A stretch of 64,000 bases of DNA from Paenibacillus gallinarum (lineage in GTDB: Bacteria; Bacillota; Bacilli; Paenibacillales; Paenibacillaceae). The stretch's first letter is position 1. Every line of letters starts with the position of its first letter. A model generated the notes under the pieces. That model made no database searches, was not told the DNA's origin, and saw only the letters and a program-made list of their open reading frames with translations. The stretch covers positions 62,001 to 126,000 of the forward strand of contig NZ_JACSQL010000013.1 in NCBI RefSeq assembly GCF_014836635.1, written 5' to 3'. Below, piece by piece: positions 8,736 through 17,291 of this stretch. Made by a program: the position numbers and the translations under genes.

Positions 8736-8764
8736 TTGACTTAATTATCCTTTTATGATATAAA
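8736..8764 (+). promoter_or_regulatory. probable sigma-A promoter of the polysaccharide operon
   Basis: TTGACT at 8736-8741 and TATAAA at 8759-8764 are separated by exactly 17 bases. Transcription would start near 8771, giving a leader of about 130 bases before cpsB. It is the best promoter match upstream of the locus. Confidence 0.6.
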
Positions 8765-8818
8765 ATGTATGTTTTTATGAGTTGTAACTATTTTTTTTGT
8801 TCTTGATGATACGAATTG

Positions 8819-8858
8819 GTAAGTCTGTTTTATAAGTTAAAATAAGTCACATAAGTCA
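8819..8858 (+). repeat. helically phased TAAGTC repeats in the operon leader
   Basis: Four copies of TAAGT(C/T) occur at 8820, 8833, 8843 and 8852, the last three as ATAAGT(C/T)A spaced 9-10 bases apart. They lie between the promoter and the cpsB start and are followed by a short palindrome at 8858-8873. Phasing of about one helical turn suggests a protein-binding array; this is inference. Confidence 0.45.
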
Positions 8859-8900
8859 AAATTATACATAATTTATAATTCACTAAAGGGAGTAATCGAT

Positions 8901-9695
8901 ATGATTGATATACATAGCCATATACTCCCCTACATGGATGATGGTGCAAAGGATTGGAACATGGCTATTTCCATGGCAAAGCAGGCGTATGCTGATGGAA
9001 TTCGAAATATAGTAGCTACGCCGCATCACAGAAATGGACGTTATATGAATGAATCTTTCAAAGTACTCGAAATAGTAGAGCTATTGAATTCTAAATTGCG
9101 AGAATTAGATCTGGATATTACGGTTTTTCCAGGACAGGAGATTAGAATTCATGATGATCTTTTACATCATTTGGAAGATGGAGAAATACAACTGCTTCAT
9201 GGATCCAGATATATGCTCCTAGAATTACCTTCTTCTAATATCCCTTCAACTGTAGAAGATGTTATTTATGAATTGTCGTTAATGAACATTCAAGTGATTA
9301 TTGCCCATCCCGAACGTAATGCAGAAATTGCTACTAATCCTGATCGGTTAGAGCGATTGATAGAATTTGGCGCATTAGCTCAATTAACAGCTCAGTCTGT
9401 TACGGGAGAGAAAGGCGGAAAGCTCCAGAGGCTTTCATTAGATTTGTGCAAGAGAAGCCTCATTCATTTCATAGCAACAGATGCTCATGATCTAGTAAGC
9501 CGCCCTTTCCAGCTATCTCGCAGTTATCAAGTAATCGAGAAGAAGTTGGGTTCTGAGATGGTGAATTACTTTAAGGATAATGCAAAAAGACTGGTGGGGA
9601 ATTTAGAAATTACAACAAATGAAGCTGCTAAAGAGAGAGTCCGCGGAAACAATCTCGCAAAGGTTCTATCAGGAATGTTTCGAGCGATCAAATGA
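8901..9695 (+). CDS. cpsB: CpsB/YwqE-type PHP-fold protein tyrosine phosphatase
   Basis: 264 aa. PHP-domain metal ligands are all visible: H5 and H7 in MIDIHSHILP, D13/D14, H42 in TPHH, E80 in FPGQE, H136 in HPER and D194/H196 in TDAHD. This is the manganese-dependent phosphatase (CpsB, CapC, YwqE) that dephosphorylates the tyrosine cluster of the BY-kinase encoded downstream at 12706, thereby controlling polymer length and amount. AAGGGAG lies 8 bases before ATG. It is the first gene of the locus; the next gene starts 90 bases later. Confidence 0.92.
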   Translation: MIDIHSHILPYMDDGAKDWNMAISMAKQAYADGIRNIVATPHHRNGRYMNESFKVLEIVELLNSKLRELDLDITVFPGQEIRIHDDLLHHLEDGEIQLLHGSRYMLLELPSSNIPSTVEDVIYELSLMNIQVIIAHPERNAEIATNPDRLERLIEFGALAQLTAQSVTGEKGGKLQRLSLDLCKRSLIHFIATDAHDLVSRPFQLSRSYQVIEKKLGSEMVNYFKDNAKRLVGNLEITTNEAAKERVRGNNLAKVLSGMFRAIK

Positions 9696-9785
9696 ATCCG
9701 TTATTTACCATGACTTGGATAGTGAGTAAGCAGCACTAACTAAGTTGTGGCAAATATAAAAAATAGATAACAGAGGTGAATATAA

Positions 9786-11822
9786 GTGTCATTCAGAAAA
9801 AAGGTAACCTTATCCACTCTCGCAGTTAGCATGGCTGCAGCAACATTAGCAGGAGTGCCTCTCAGCAATCAAGGACTGGCTAAACAGTTGGGAACGAATG
9901 AAGTTTCAGCTGCCAGTTCGAATTTGGATACCATCAAGAACAAACTAGAGCGTTTATATGCTCAGTTAAGTTCAGCAGATAAGACGAAGCTCCAAGCTCT
10001 TCGTTCAGAAATCAACAGCAAGATCGATTTGGTAACCTTTGAGAGCAGTGCGGCATCATTACTTGAACAAACTAGTAAAGCAGGTGTCTCTAATGAAACC
10101 ATTTATAGTTTGTTTAAGGCTGTAACATCACTAACTTATGACCCAACCTATCAGAATCTAGTAGAGATTCGTACTACTCCGGAATATATCAATGCGGCTA
10201 AGAAGATCGGAGAAGCGGGTGGAGTAGATGATCTGACAGTAGACGATCTAGCTAACTTCTTGTTTGGCAGCCAAGGAATCGAATCTCAAATTGTAAATAT
10301 TGTGAAGAATAAGACGCTGGTTGAGTTGACTGATCTTCTGAACAATAGTGAAGCTCGTAATAAACTAATCCGTGATGCTTACCGCAGTGTTTTAAGTACA
10401 TCTGTTGGCAATCAATCTGTAGCAAATGTTCTTAATAAGCTTGGAATTACGGAGGATATGATTGCAACCACGGTTATTAATGTACAGAAAAAGCTGGATC
10501 CTGCAATCGTGAAGAGTGCGATTCTTGTACTTGGGTTAGCTTATATTAGAGCTGAGAATATTCAGTTGCCTGGAGGTCCAGGAACTACACCACCTCCAAG
10601 CAATGGCGGAGGAGATGGCTCGACAGGCGGGGGGGGCGGATCAGTAATTACTCCGGCACCTTCTGGTTCACTACAAGAGTTGTTGAAGTTCAATGCTTCT
10701 AAATTGGTTGAGATCGTCAATGGCAAGGCAACACTTAAGCTGAATGATGCTGACATGCTCAGATTATTTGAAGCAATCAAGGTGGCAGCGGCTAATGAGA
10801 AGGGTGAGATTACACTTTCCATTGATTTGGGTACTGTGCAAGCTTCTTCAATAGATGTACCTATATCGAAAGCAATTATAGAAGCAGCGAAATCCGCTGG
10901 TATTGATAATATGGCTATAGCTGTTAACGGTTTGATATTTACTCTGCCAATCAATCAATTCAATGATTCGATTAAATTGTCCATTAACAAGAAAGATGAT
11001 GCTGTTATCTCGGGAACTAGCAAACTGAAATTGGCCTCCGATGTATACGAATTTCTGTTTGAAGCGGGCGGTAAACAAGTAACTTCGTTCCGTAAGCCTA
11101 TTACAATTCGTATTCCACTTCGCGATGTGAATGTGGATCAAGAACTTTTAAGTGTGGTTAAGGATGTCTTAGGTGTTCTGCAGTTCCACGGTGGAGTATT
11201 AGACGGTAAGTTTATTGTAGAAAAACGCGATACACTCTCCACTTATGCCGTTGTTGAGAATAAAGTGATCTTTAAAGATCTCCGCAGCGTACAATCATGG
11301 GCCGGACGCCAAATTGAGGTTGTTGCAGCTAAAGGAGCTATTGAAGGTAAAGCATCCGGTGTGTTTGCACCAAAAGATTCTGTGACTCGTGCTGAGTTTG
11401 CTAAAATGCTAATTCGTGCTCTTAACTTGGAGAATAGTTATGCAACAGAATCCTTTGTTGATGTGAATGACAGTGATTGGTTTGCACCGTACGTGGCTGC
11501 TGCTGTAGAACTTGGTATTATCAATGGCCGTACATCAACTAAATTTGCACCACACGAGAAAATCACTCGCGTTGAAATGGCTACGATGATAGCTCGTGCG
11601 CTTAAACTTACTCAGAACTTAACCGATGAGAATAACTCGGACAGCATCATAAAGCAGTTTGTGGACGCAAATCAAATCGGAGAATCTTACAAACAAGCGG
11701 TAGCCTTTGCGACTGACAAAGGACTCGTAGTAGGAAGTAATGGTAAGTTTAATCCGAAGAAAAATGCGACACGCGCCGAAGCAGCTGTAATGATTTACCG
11801 TACAATGAATTATAAAAAATGA
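9786..11822 (+). CDS. SLH-domain surface protein of the polysaccharide locus
   Basis: 678 aa, GTG start with AGAGGTGA upstream. A signal peptide (about 1-42, ending near VSAAS) is followed by an alpha-helical region (about 43-255), a Gly/Pro/Ser linker (about 259-290), a beta-rich middle domain (about 295-500) and three C-terminal S-layer-homology repeats (about 505-678), of which FVDVNDSDWFAPYVAAAVE...TRVEMATMIARAL is the most canonical. SLH repeats bind pyruvylated secondary wall polymer, so the protein should be displayed on the cell surface. Lying between the phosphatase and the Wzz gene, it could organise or retain the polymer, but no enzymatic motif is seen. A terminator follows, so it may be partly uncoupled from downstream genes. 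Confidence 0.85.
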   Translation: MSFRKKVTLSTLAVSMAAATLAGVPLSNQGLAKQLGTNEVSAASSNLDTIKNKLERLYAQLSSADKTKLQALRSEINSKIDLVTFESSAASLLEQTSKAGVSNETIYSLFKAVTSLTYDPTYQNLVEIRTTPEYINAAKKIGEAGGVDDLTVDDLANFLFGSQGIESQIVNIVKNKTLVELTDLLNNSEARNKLIRDAYRSVLSTSVGNQSVANVLNKLGITEDMIATTVINVQKKLDPAIVKSAILVLGLAYIRAENIQLPGGPGTTPPPSNGGGDGSTGGGGGSVITPAPSGSLQELLKFNASKLVEIVNGKATLKLNDADMLRLFEAIKVAAANEKGEITLSIDLGTVQASSIDVPISKAIIEAAKSAGIDNMAIAVNGLIFTLPINQFNDSIKLSINKKDDAVISGTSKLKLASDVYEFLFEAGGKQVTSFRKPITIRIPLRDVNVDQELLSVVKDVLGVLQFHGGVLDGKFIVEKRDTLSTYAVVENKVIFKDLRSVQSWAGRQIEVVAAKGAIEGKASGVFAPKDSVTRAEFAKMLIRALNLENSYATESFVDVNDSDWFAPYVAAAVELGIINGRTSTKFAPHEKITRVEMATMIARALKLTQNLTDENNSDSIIKQFVDANQIGESYKQAVAFATDKGLVVGSNGKFNPKKNATRAEAAVMIYRTMNYKK

Positions 11823-11829
11823 TGAACTT

Positions 11830-11872
11830 AAGGACACCTTCCCCTCATGAGGACGGGAGGAAGGTGTTCTTT
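11830..11872 (+). terminator. terminator after the SLH gene
   Basis: Stem AGGACACCTTCC/GGAAGGTGTTCT with a loop of about 16 bases and a short T tract (TTCTTT). The weak tail suggests partial read-through into the Wzz-kinase genes. Confidence 0.7.
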
Positions 11873-11960
11873 ACAACGTGACAAATCTATATTTCTTTTA
11901 GTAATACTGGCGATTTGAAGAAAAAAATATAATGAAACCTATAGCTGGAGGGAAGCTTAC

Positions 11961-12725
11961 GTGTCACGTGAATTAGATTTGAGAGATATTTTCCGGATAA
12001 TTCAGAAAAGAATATGGCTGATCGTACTTATTATGGTGCTGATATGTTCACTTGTCGGAGTTTACAGTGTTTTTATTAAGAAACCGGTGTTTGAAGCTTC
12101 CACAAAAATTGTTGTAAACCAGACCCCGTCAAGCTCCACAGTTAATCAATTAGACCTCAATCAAATTAATACCAATATTCAACTTATCAATACATACAAA
12201 GAGGTCATCAAAACTCCTGCAATCCTTGATCGAGTTGTGAAAGATTATCCCGAGTTTCAGTTAACTGCTGAGGATCTATCCAGGATGGTAAACGTAAACT
12301 CTGTAAACAACACTCAGGTAATGACTGTAGTTGTTCGGGACTTAACCTATGTAAAGGCGGCAGAGATTGCAAACGCAATTTCAAAAGTGTTCAAAGATGA
12401 AATACCAACGATATTTAATGTACAAAACGTATCGATATTAAACGAAGCGAAGACAGAACCTTCAGTAAGACCACAGCCTGTAGAGCCCAATATAACTCTT
12501 AATTTAATGATAGGATTCATAGTTTCTTTAATGGCTGGTGTGGGATTAAGCTTTGTACTCGAATATCTTGACGATACCATCAAGACAGAGGAGGATGTTA
12601 AAGAGTTTTTGGAGATGCCGACGCTTGCGATGATTACAAAAGTAAATCATAACGAACAGGAATCATCTCAGTCTTATACAACATCCATGAGTGGAGGGAA
12701 GGATCATGTCACGATTGCAAAATAA
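11961..12725 (+). CDS. Wzz/YwqC-type chain-length determinant and kinase activator
   Basis: 254 aa, GTG start with GGAGGGA upstream. TM1 (about 18-39, RIWLIVLIMVLICSLVGVYSVF) and TM2 (about 176-198) enclose an extracellular loop. The proline-rich motif PSVRPQPVEPN just before TM2 is typical of polysaccharide co-polymerases, and LEYLDDTIKTEEDVKEFLEMPTL is the usual cytosolic tail that activates the partner kinase. In Firmicutes this modulator and the BY-kinase are separate chains, as here. The 3' end overlaps the kinase start by 20 bases, implying translational coupling. Confidence 0.92.
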   Translation: MSRELDLRDIFRIIQKRIWLIVLIMVLICSLVGVYSVFIKKPVFEASTKIVVNQTPSSSTVNQLDLNQINTNIQLINTYKEVIKTPAILDRVVKDYPEFQLTAEDLSRMVNVNSVNNTQVMTVVVRDLTYVKAAEIANAISKVFKDEIPTIFNVQNVSILNEAKTEPSVRPQPVEPNITLNLMIGFIVSLMAGVGLSFVLEYLDDTIKTEEDVKEFLEMPTLAMITKVNHNEQESSQSYTTSMSGGKDHVTIAK

Positions 12726-13392
12726 AAAACGCCATCTTAATGTGTTAACCAATTCGCATTCTCCGATAGCAGAAGCGTACCGATCACTGCGTACTAACAT
12801 AGACTTTTCTTCCGTAGATGAAAAAACGCAAGTAATCATGGTAACGTCAGCTGGGCCAGAAGAAGGAAAGTCAACAGTTATATCCAACTTAGCAGTAACC
12901 TACGCGCAAGATGAGCGAAAGGTATTGTTAATTGATGCGGATATGAGAAAGCCAACAGGGCATCGTACGTTTCAATTGAGCAATAGAGCAGGTCTATCTT
13001 CGGTGCTGTCGCATCAGAGCGATTTGGAGGAAGTCATTCAAGAAACAGAAGTGTCTAATCTGTATGTATTAACCGCTGGGCCCATTCCGCCTAATCCTTC
13101 AGAGATGCTGAATTCTAAAAGAATGGGGTCTATGATGCAGCTTTTGCGAGAACAATTTGACATAATTCTAATTGATACTCCTCCCGTGCTTGCTGTCACC
13201 GATGCTCAACTAATCGCTTCAAACAGTGATGGTGTCTTACTGGTTATTCATTCAGGTAAGGTAAAGAAAGACATTGCAATTAAGGCGAAAGAGAATTTAC
13301 TGCGTGTTAATGCTCGTATGCTAGGTGTCATCCTGAACAACGTAAAACGTAAGGCCAGTGAAGAATACTATTATTACTACTATGGAAGCTAA
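12706..13392 (+). CDS. BY-family tyrosine kinase (CpsD/YwqD type)
   Basis: 228 aa from ATG 12706, preceded by GGAGGGAAGG; a GTG at 12691 is in frame but overlaps the ribosome site. Walker A (SAGPEEGKST, about 49-57), Walker A' (VLLIDADMRKP, about 73-83) and Walker B (IILIDTPP, about 153-160) define a BY-kinase. The N-terminal SPIAEAYRSLRTNI helix is the usual oligomerisation element. The C-terminal tail is EEYYYYYYGS, six consecutive tyrosines that would be the autophosphorylation cluster and the target of the PHP phosphatase at 8901. It acts at the inner membrane face with the Wzz-like protein encoded immediately upstream. Confidence 0.94.
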   Translation: MSRLQNKKRHLNVLTNSHSPIAEAYRSLRTNIDFSSVDEKTQVIMVTSAGPEEGKSTVISNLAVTYAQDERKVLLIDADMRKPTGHRTFQLSNRAGLSSVLSHQSDLEEVIQETEVSNLYVLTAGPIPPNPSEMLNSKRMGSMMQLLREQFDIILIDTPPVLAVTDAQLIASNSDGVLLVIHSGKVKKDIAIKAKENLLRVNARMLGVILNNVKRKASEEYYYYYYGS

Positions 13393-13459
13393 TGCTTACT
13401 TAATTCTAAATTGGTAATGATGCATTACATAAATTTATTATTATGGAGGCGCCAAAGCA

Positions 13460-15286
13460 ATGAGATTAAATAAAGGGATTGTGGCGTTATTTATTATTGA
13501 TATTTTATTCGTATGGTTCAGTATTGGGAGTTCTTACTGGTTCCGGTTTTATGGCGATTTTCCTGCAGAGTATAAACTGCAGATGTTACAGTATGCTGGA
13601 ATTTCAACCATTGGATTCGGGATTAGTTTATATTACTTCCAGCTGTATCGCAGAGCTTGGGAATATGCAAGTGTAGAAGAACTATTGTCAATTTTAAAAG
13701 CTGTCGTTATAGGTGGAGTGTTGTCTACTGTAGTAGCAATGTTAGTCCTTCCAGAACGCGTACCATTCTCGGTTGTAGTTCTTTCACTCGAAACCGTTTT
13801 GCTTCTGGTAGGAGGCTACCGTTTTCTTACTCGCATCTTGGGGCTCCGGTCAAACCGGAATGCAGCCGATCCTATTCTTAACAATGTATTAATTGTAGGC
13901 GCAGGTAACTGTGGAACACTGATTGCCAGAGAGATTCGTAATTCTGCATCAGGCATGAAGATTGTTGGATTTATTGATGATGATTTGAAGAATTATAAGC
14001 TGCATGTATTAGGAATTCCTGTGCTAGGAACACGTGATCATATTCCAATGATCGTTAAAGAGAAAGATATAAAAGAGATCATTATCGCCATGCCATCTGC
14101 AAGCAGACAACAGATTTCAGAAATCGTAACCATCTGTAAGAATACCGGTGTGAAACTAAGAATGATGCCGAGATTAAATGATTTAATATCTGGTAAAATT
14201 TCCTTAAATAGAATCAGAGAGGTCAGTGTGGAAGATTTACTCGGCCGAGACCCAATTGTTACCGATCTCAATGGAATTATGAACTATGTACAAAGTAAGA
14301 CTGTAATGGTGACCGGGGCAGGCGGGTCTATCGGATCTGAGCTATGCCGTCAAATATCCAACTTTAAACCTAGTAAATTGTTATTGCTTGGTCACGGAGA
14401 GAATAGTATCTATAACATTGAGATGGAGCTCAGAAGGAAATTCCCTGATGTAAGTCTAGAAACGATCATTGCAGATATACAGGACAGAGAGAGAATGAGA
14501 AGTGTATTTGAAGAAACTTTGCCGCAAGTTGTATTTCATGCAGCAGCGCATAAACATGTCCCTTTAATGGAGAGAAATCCGTCAGAAGCCGTGAAAAATA
14601 ATGTGTTTGGAACACAAAACGTAGCTGATTGTGCGGATGAATATGGCGCGGAGCGTTTTGTGCTTATCTCTTCTGATAAGGCAGTGAATCCGACGAGTGT
14701 TATGGGTGCAACAAAGCGAATTGCCGAAATGTACATTCAAAGTATGAACGCATTGAGTCAAACAAAATTTGTGGCCGTGCGATTTGGCAATGTATTAGGC
14801 AGCCGAGGAAGTGTCATTCCCTATTTCAAACAGCAGATTATTGAGGGAGGACCTGTAACGGTGACTCACCCAGAAATGGTTCGATATTTCATGACGATTC
14901 CAGAGGCTGTACAGTTAGTGTTACAAGCCGGTTCCCTTGCTTCTGGTGGTGAAATTTTTGTGCTTGATATGGGACAACCCGTCAAAATTCTGAATTTGGC
15001 TGAAGATTTAATTCGATTGTCTGGATATGAACCATATGATGAAATCGATATTAAATTTTCGGGTATCAGAGAAGGCGAGAAACTGTACGAAGAGCTGTTA
15101 ACTGATGAAGAGAATATTACAGCTACTCATCATAATCGTATTTTCATTGGAAAACCAAGTGATCTGAATCGACATCAGCTGGAGCTTGAAATTAAACGAT
15201 TACAAAGAGTGATTGCTGATGATTCTAGTTCAATAAAAACGGTAATAGATCAGATTGTTCCAATGTATGAAGTAGTTGTTTCATGA
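13460..15286 (+). CDS. epsC: CapD/EpsC-type membrane UDP-GlcNAc 4,6-dehydratase
   Basis: 608 aa. Four membrane helices (about 10-125) precede a CoA-binding-like Rossmann domain (VLIVGAGNCGTLIAREI, about 148-164) and an extended SDR domain beginning TVMVTGAGGSIGSEL (about 280). The active-site stretch SSDKAVNPTSVMGATKR has the Met in place of the SDR Tyr that marks the large membrane-bound WbpM/CapD group. The likely reaction is UDP-GlcNAc to UDP-4-keto-6-deoxy-GlcNAc, the first step towards bacillosamine-type sugars. The aminotransferase (17292) and acetyltransferase (19060) fit the next two steps. GGAGG lies 10 bases upstream of ATG. Confidence 0.9.
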   Translation: MRLNKGIVALFIIDILFVWFSIGSSYWFRFYGDFPAEYKLQMLQYAGISTIGFGISLYYFQLYRRAWEYASVEELLSILKAVVIGGVLSTVVAMLVLPERVPFSVVVLSLETVLLLVGGYRFLTRILGLRSNRNAADPILNNVLIVGAGNCGTLIAREIRNSASGMKIVGFIDDDLKNYKLHVLGIPVLGTRDHIPMIVKEKDIKEIIIAMPSASRQQISEIVTICKNTGVKLRMMPRLNDLISGKISLNRIREVSVEDLLGRDPIVTDLNGIMNYVQSKTVMVTGAGGSIGSELCRQISNFKPSKLLLLGHGENSIYNIEMELRRKFPDVSLETIIADIQDRERMRSVFEETLPQVVFHAAAHKHVPLMERNPSEAVKNNVFGTQNVADCADEYGAERFVLISSDKAVNPTSVMGATKRIAEMYIQSMNALSQTKFVAVRFGNVLGSRGSVIPYFKQQIIEGGPVTVTHPEMVRYFMTIPEAVQLVLQAGSLASGGEIFVLDMGQPVKILNLAEDLIRLSGYEPYDEIDIKFSGIREGEKLYEELLTDEENITATHHNRIFIGKPSDLNRHQLELEIKRLQRVIADDSSSIKTVIDQIVPMYEVVVS

Positions 15287-15336
15287 GATAACAATTTAAG
15301 ATTAACCTAAATGAATTGAATGTGAGGGTTCTATTT

Positions 15337-16329
15337 ATGATTAAGAGGTATTCTGTAATTGTTATAATTGTTGCCTTGTTACTCAGCATTTCACCAATGA
15401 ATATAACGAGTGCGGCTAACAACGTAAAAGTGAAATCTTCGGCGGTTGAGTTTAATTTTGATGGAAAGGTCTTGCAGCCTCCTGCTGGTCAGTTTGCCTT
15501 TATACATAAAGGCACAACTTATGTTCCACTACGCTTCGTGTCCTATGCTTTACAGAAGAATGTCCAGTGGGATGGTAAAGGCTCAAAGGTAACCGTAAGT
15601 GAACCGACACCTGGTCAACTGATATCTATTAAGGAAAAGCTGATGAATATGACAACTTCTTCAAACGTTAGTGGTATAGGTAAAGTTTTTGCGATGACAC
15701 CGGTGAAAGTAAAGTATGTCTTTAACGGTGAGCAAAAAATGCTGCCATCTGGCCAGCAAAGCTTCATCTATAAAGGGACGTTGTATGTCCCTATCCGTTT
15801 TATGGCAGTAGCCTCGGGCTCAGAGATCATCTGGGATGGGAAAACAAAAACAGTAAGGGGTATTTCATCATCCTATAAAGAAGAGCAGGCTACTAAACCG
15901 CAGCAAGGTCAAGATAACCAAAGCAATAATACAACAGATAACAACACAGCAGGATCATCGAGCCCTTCAGGAAATACAGCTGCACCCCCATCTTCTGGCG
16001 GGACAGGAACGAATAAAGTTTCTTACGAAACGATTACAAGCAGCACGGAGACAAAGCTCCAATCTCTACAAGCGGAGAGCAAATCTACTTTGCTGAATCT
16101 TGCAGCAGAATATTTGTCAGCTACAGATGGAGCTTCGAAGAAGAAGTTGTTAGCTGAGGGACAGAAGCAATTAGACAGCTTAACCGAGAGATTTGAGAGT
16201 ATTGTAGGCAAGGCTGAAGATGAGCTTAAAGCGAATGGTTATAGCACAGATATAATTACTCAGTACCGTAAGGCATTTAACGATGAAATAGAAGCAGGAA
16301 AACAATTAGCGAGTGGGCTTGCTGGTTAA
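15337..16329 (+). CDS. secreted protein with two stalk domains and an unrecognised helical C-terminal domain
   Basis: 330 aa from ATG 15337 (GAGGG 8 bases upstream). A signal peptide (about 1-26) is followed by two copies of the copper-amine-oxidase-N/stalk domain (about 28-92 and 122-178), recognisable by FIHKGTTYVPLRFVSYAL and FIYKGTLYVPIRFMAVAS and by WDGK at the end of each. A Ser/Asn/Gly/Thr-rich linker (about 185-228) leads to a helical domain (about 230-330). That domain resembles the C-terminus of the protein at 30518, sharing QSL and ELKANG positions. Stalk domains are common in Paenibacillus surface proteins and do not imply enzyme activity. Its place between dehydratase and GalU genes implies a surface role in polymer assembly or attachment, which is inference. 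Confidence 0.8.
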   Translation: MIKRYSVIVIIVALLLSISPMNITSAANNVKVKSSAVEFNFDGKVLQPPAGQFAFIHKGTTYVPLRFVSYALQKNVQWDGKGSKVTVSEPTPGQLISIKEKLMNMTTSSNVSGIGKVFAMTPVKVKYVFNGEQKMLPSGQQSFIYKGTLYVPIRFMAVASGSEIIWDGKTKTVRGISSSYKEEQATKPQQGQDNQSNNTTDNNTAGSSSPSGNTAAPPSSGGTGTNKVSYETITSSTETKLQSLQAESKSTLLNLAAEYLSATDGASKKKLLAEGQKQLDSLTERFESIVGKAEDELKANGYSTDIITQYRKAFNDEIEAGKQLASGLAG

Positions 16330-16357
16330 GCGAGCTACTACCTAAAAGGATGGGGTA

Positions 16358-17245
16358 ATGATGAAGGTACGGAAAGCGATTATACCGGCTGCTGGCCTAG
16401 GTACAAGATTCCTTCCAGCTACAAAAGCAATGCCGAAAGAAATGCTGCCGATCGTGGATAAGCCAACGATTCAGTATATTGTTGAAGAAGCGATAGAGTC
16501 AGGCATTGAAGACATCATTATTGTCACAGGTAAAGGGAAGAGAGCGATCGAAGATCACTTCGATCATTCTTTTGAACTGGAACAGAATTTGTTGGAGAAA
16601 GAGAAGTTTGCATTACTAGAGGAAGTTAAGAAAACTTCGAGATTAGTAGACATCCATTATATACGTCAGAAAGAACCAAACGGTCTTGGTCATGCGGTAT
16701 GGTGCGCACGTAAATTTATTGGTGATGAACCCTTCGCCGTCTTGCTTGGTGATGATATTGTACAGGCTGACAAGCCTTGTTTAAAGCAGATGATAGAGCA
16801 ATATGACAGACATGAAGCTTCTATTATTGGAGTACAACGTGTTCCTTGGAAAGAAACGTCAAGGTATGGAATTGTGAATGGATATGATAACAATGAACGG
16901 CTGCATAAAGTACACTCTCTCGTTGAGAAGCCAAAGCAAGGAGAAGCCACTTCTAATCTAGCAATTATGGGACGCTATATTCTGACTCCACAGATCTTCA
17001 ATATTCTCAGTAGTCAGAAGCCAGGTGCTGGTGGAGAGATTCAATTGACCGATGCATTATCTGTATTAAATGTACAAGAATCTATGTATGCATATGATTT
17101 CGAAGGGACTCGTTATGATGTTGGTGAGAAATTAGGGTTTATTAAGACTACCCTGGATTTTGCATTACAACATGAAGAATTAAAGGATCAGCTGCTGGAA
17201 TACATTAATGAGTTAAGTAGTAAGTACTCTAAAGTGATATCTTGA
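16358..17245 (+). CDS. galU: UTP-glucose-1-phosphate uridylyltransferase
   Basis: 295 aa. The nucleotide-binding signature AAGLGTRFLPATKAMPKEML is at about 11-30, with IVDKPTIQYIVEEA next. Further family motifs are GLGHAVWCA, FAVLLGDDIV, VEKP and GGEIQLTDAL. It makes UDP-glucose from Glc-1-P and UTP, feeding UDP-glucose dehydrogenase (28007) and glycosyltransferases. RBS AAGGATGGGG precedes ATG ATG; either ATG may be used. The length is normal for GalU/GtaB. Confidence 0.95.
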   Translation: MMKVRKAIIPAAGLGTRFLPATKAMPKEMLPIVDKPTIQYIVEEAIESGIEDIIIVTGKGKRAIEDHFDHSFELEQNLLEKEKFALLEEVKKTSRLVDIHYIRQKEPNGLGHAVWCARKFIGDEPFAVLLGDDIVQADKPCLKQMIEQYDRHEASIIGVQRVPWKETSRYGIVNGYDNNERLHKVHSLVEKPKQGEATSNLAIMGRYILTPQIFNILSSQKPGAGGEIQLTDALSVLNVQESMYAYDFEGTRYDVGEKLGFIKTTLDFALQHEELKDQLLEYINELSSKYSKVIS

Positions 17246-17291
17246 TTCGAAACTTAGTATTCGTTCACGAAATCGAAAGGAAGAGCAGTTA

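Noticed and set aside
11881..11960. TATAAT at 11928-11933 as a second promoter for the Wzz-kinase genes
   Set aside because: A perfect -10 box but no acceptable -35 box at 16-18 bases; not supported without start-site mapping.
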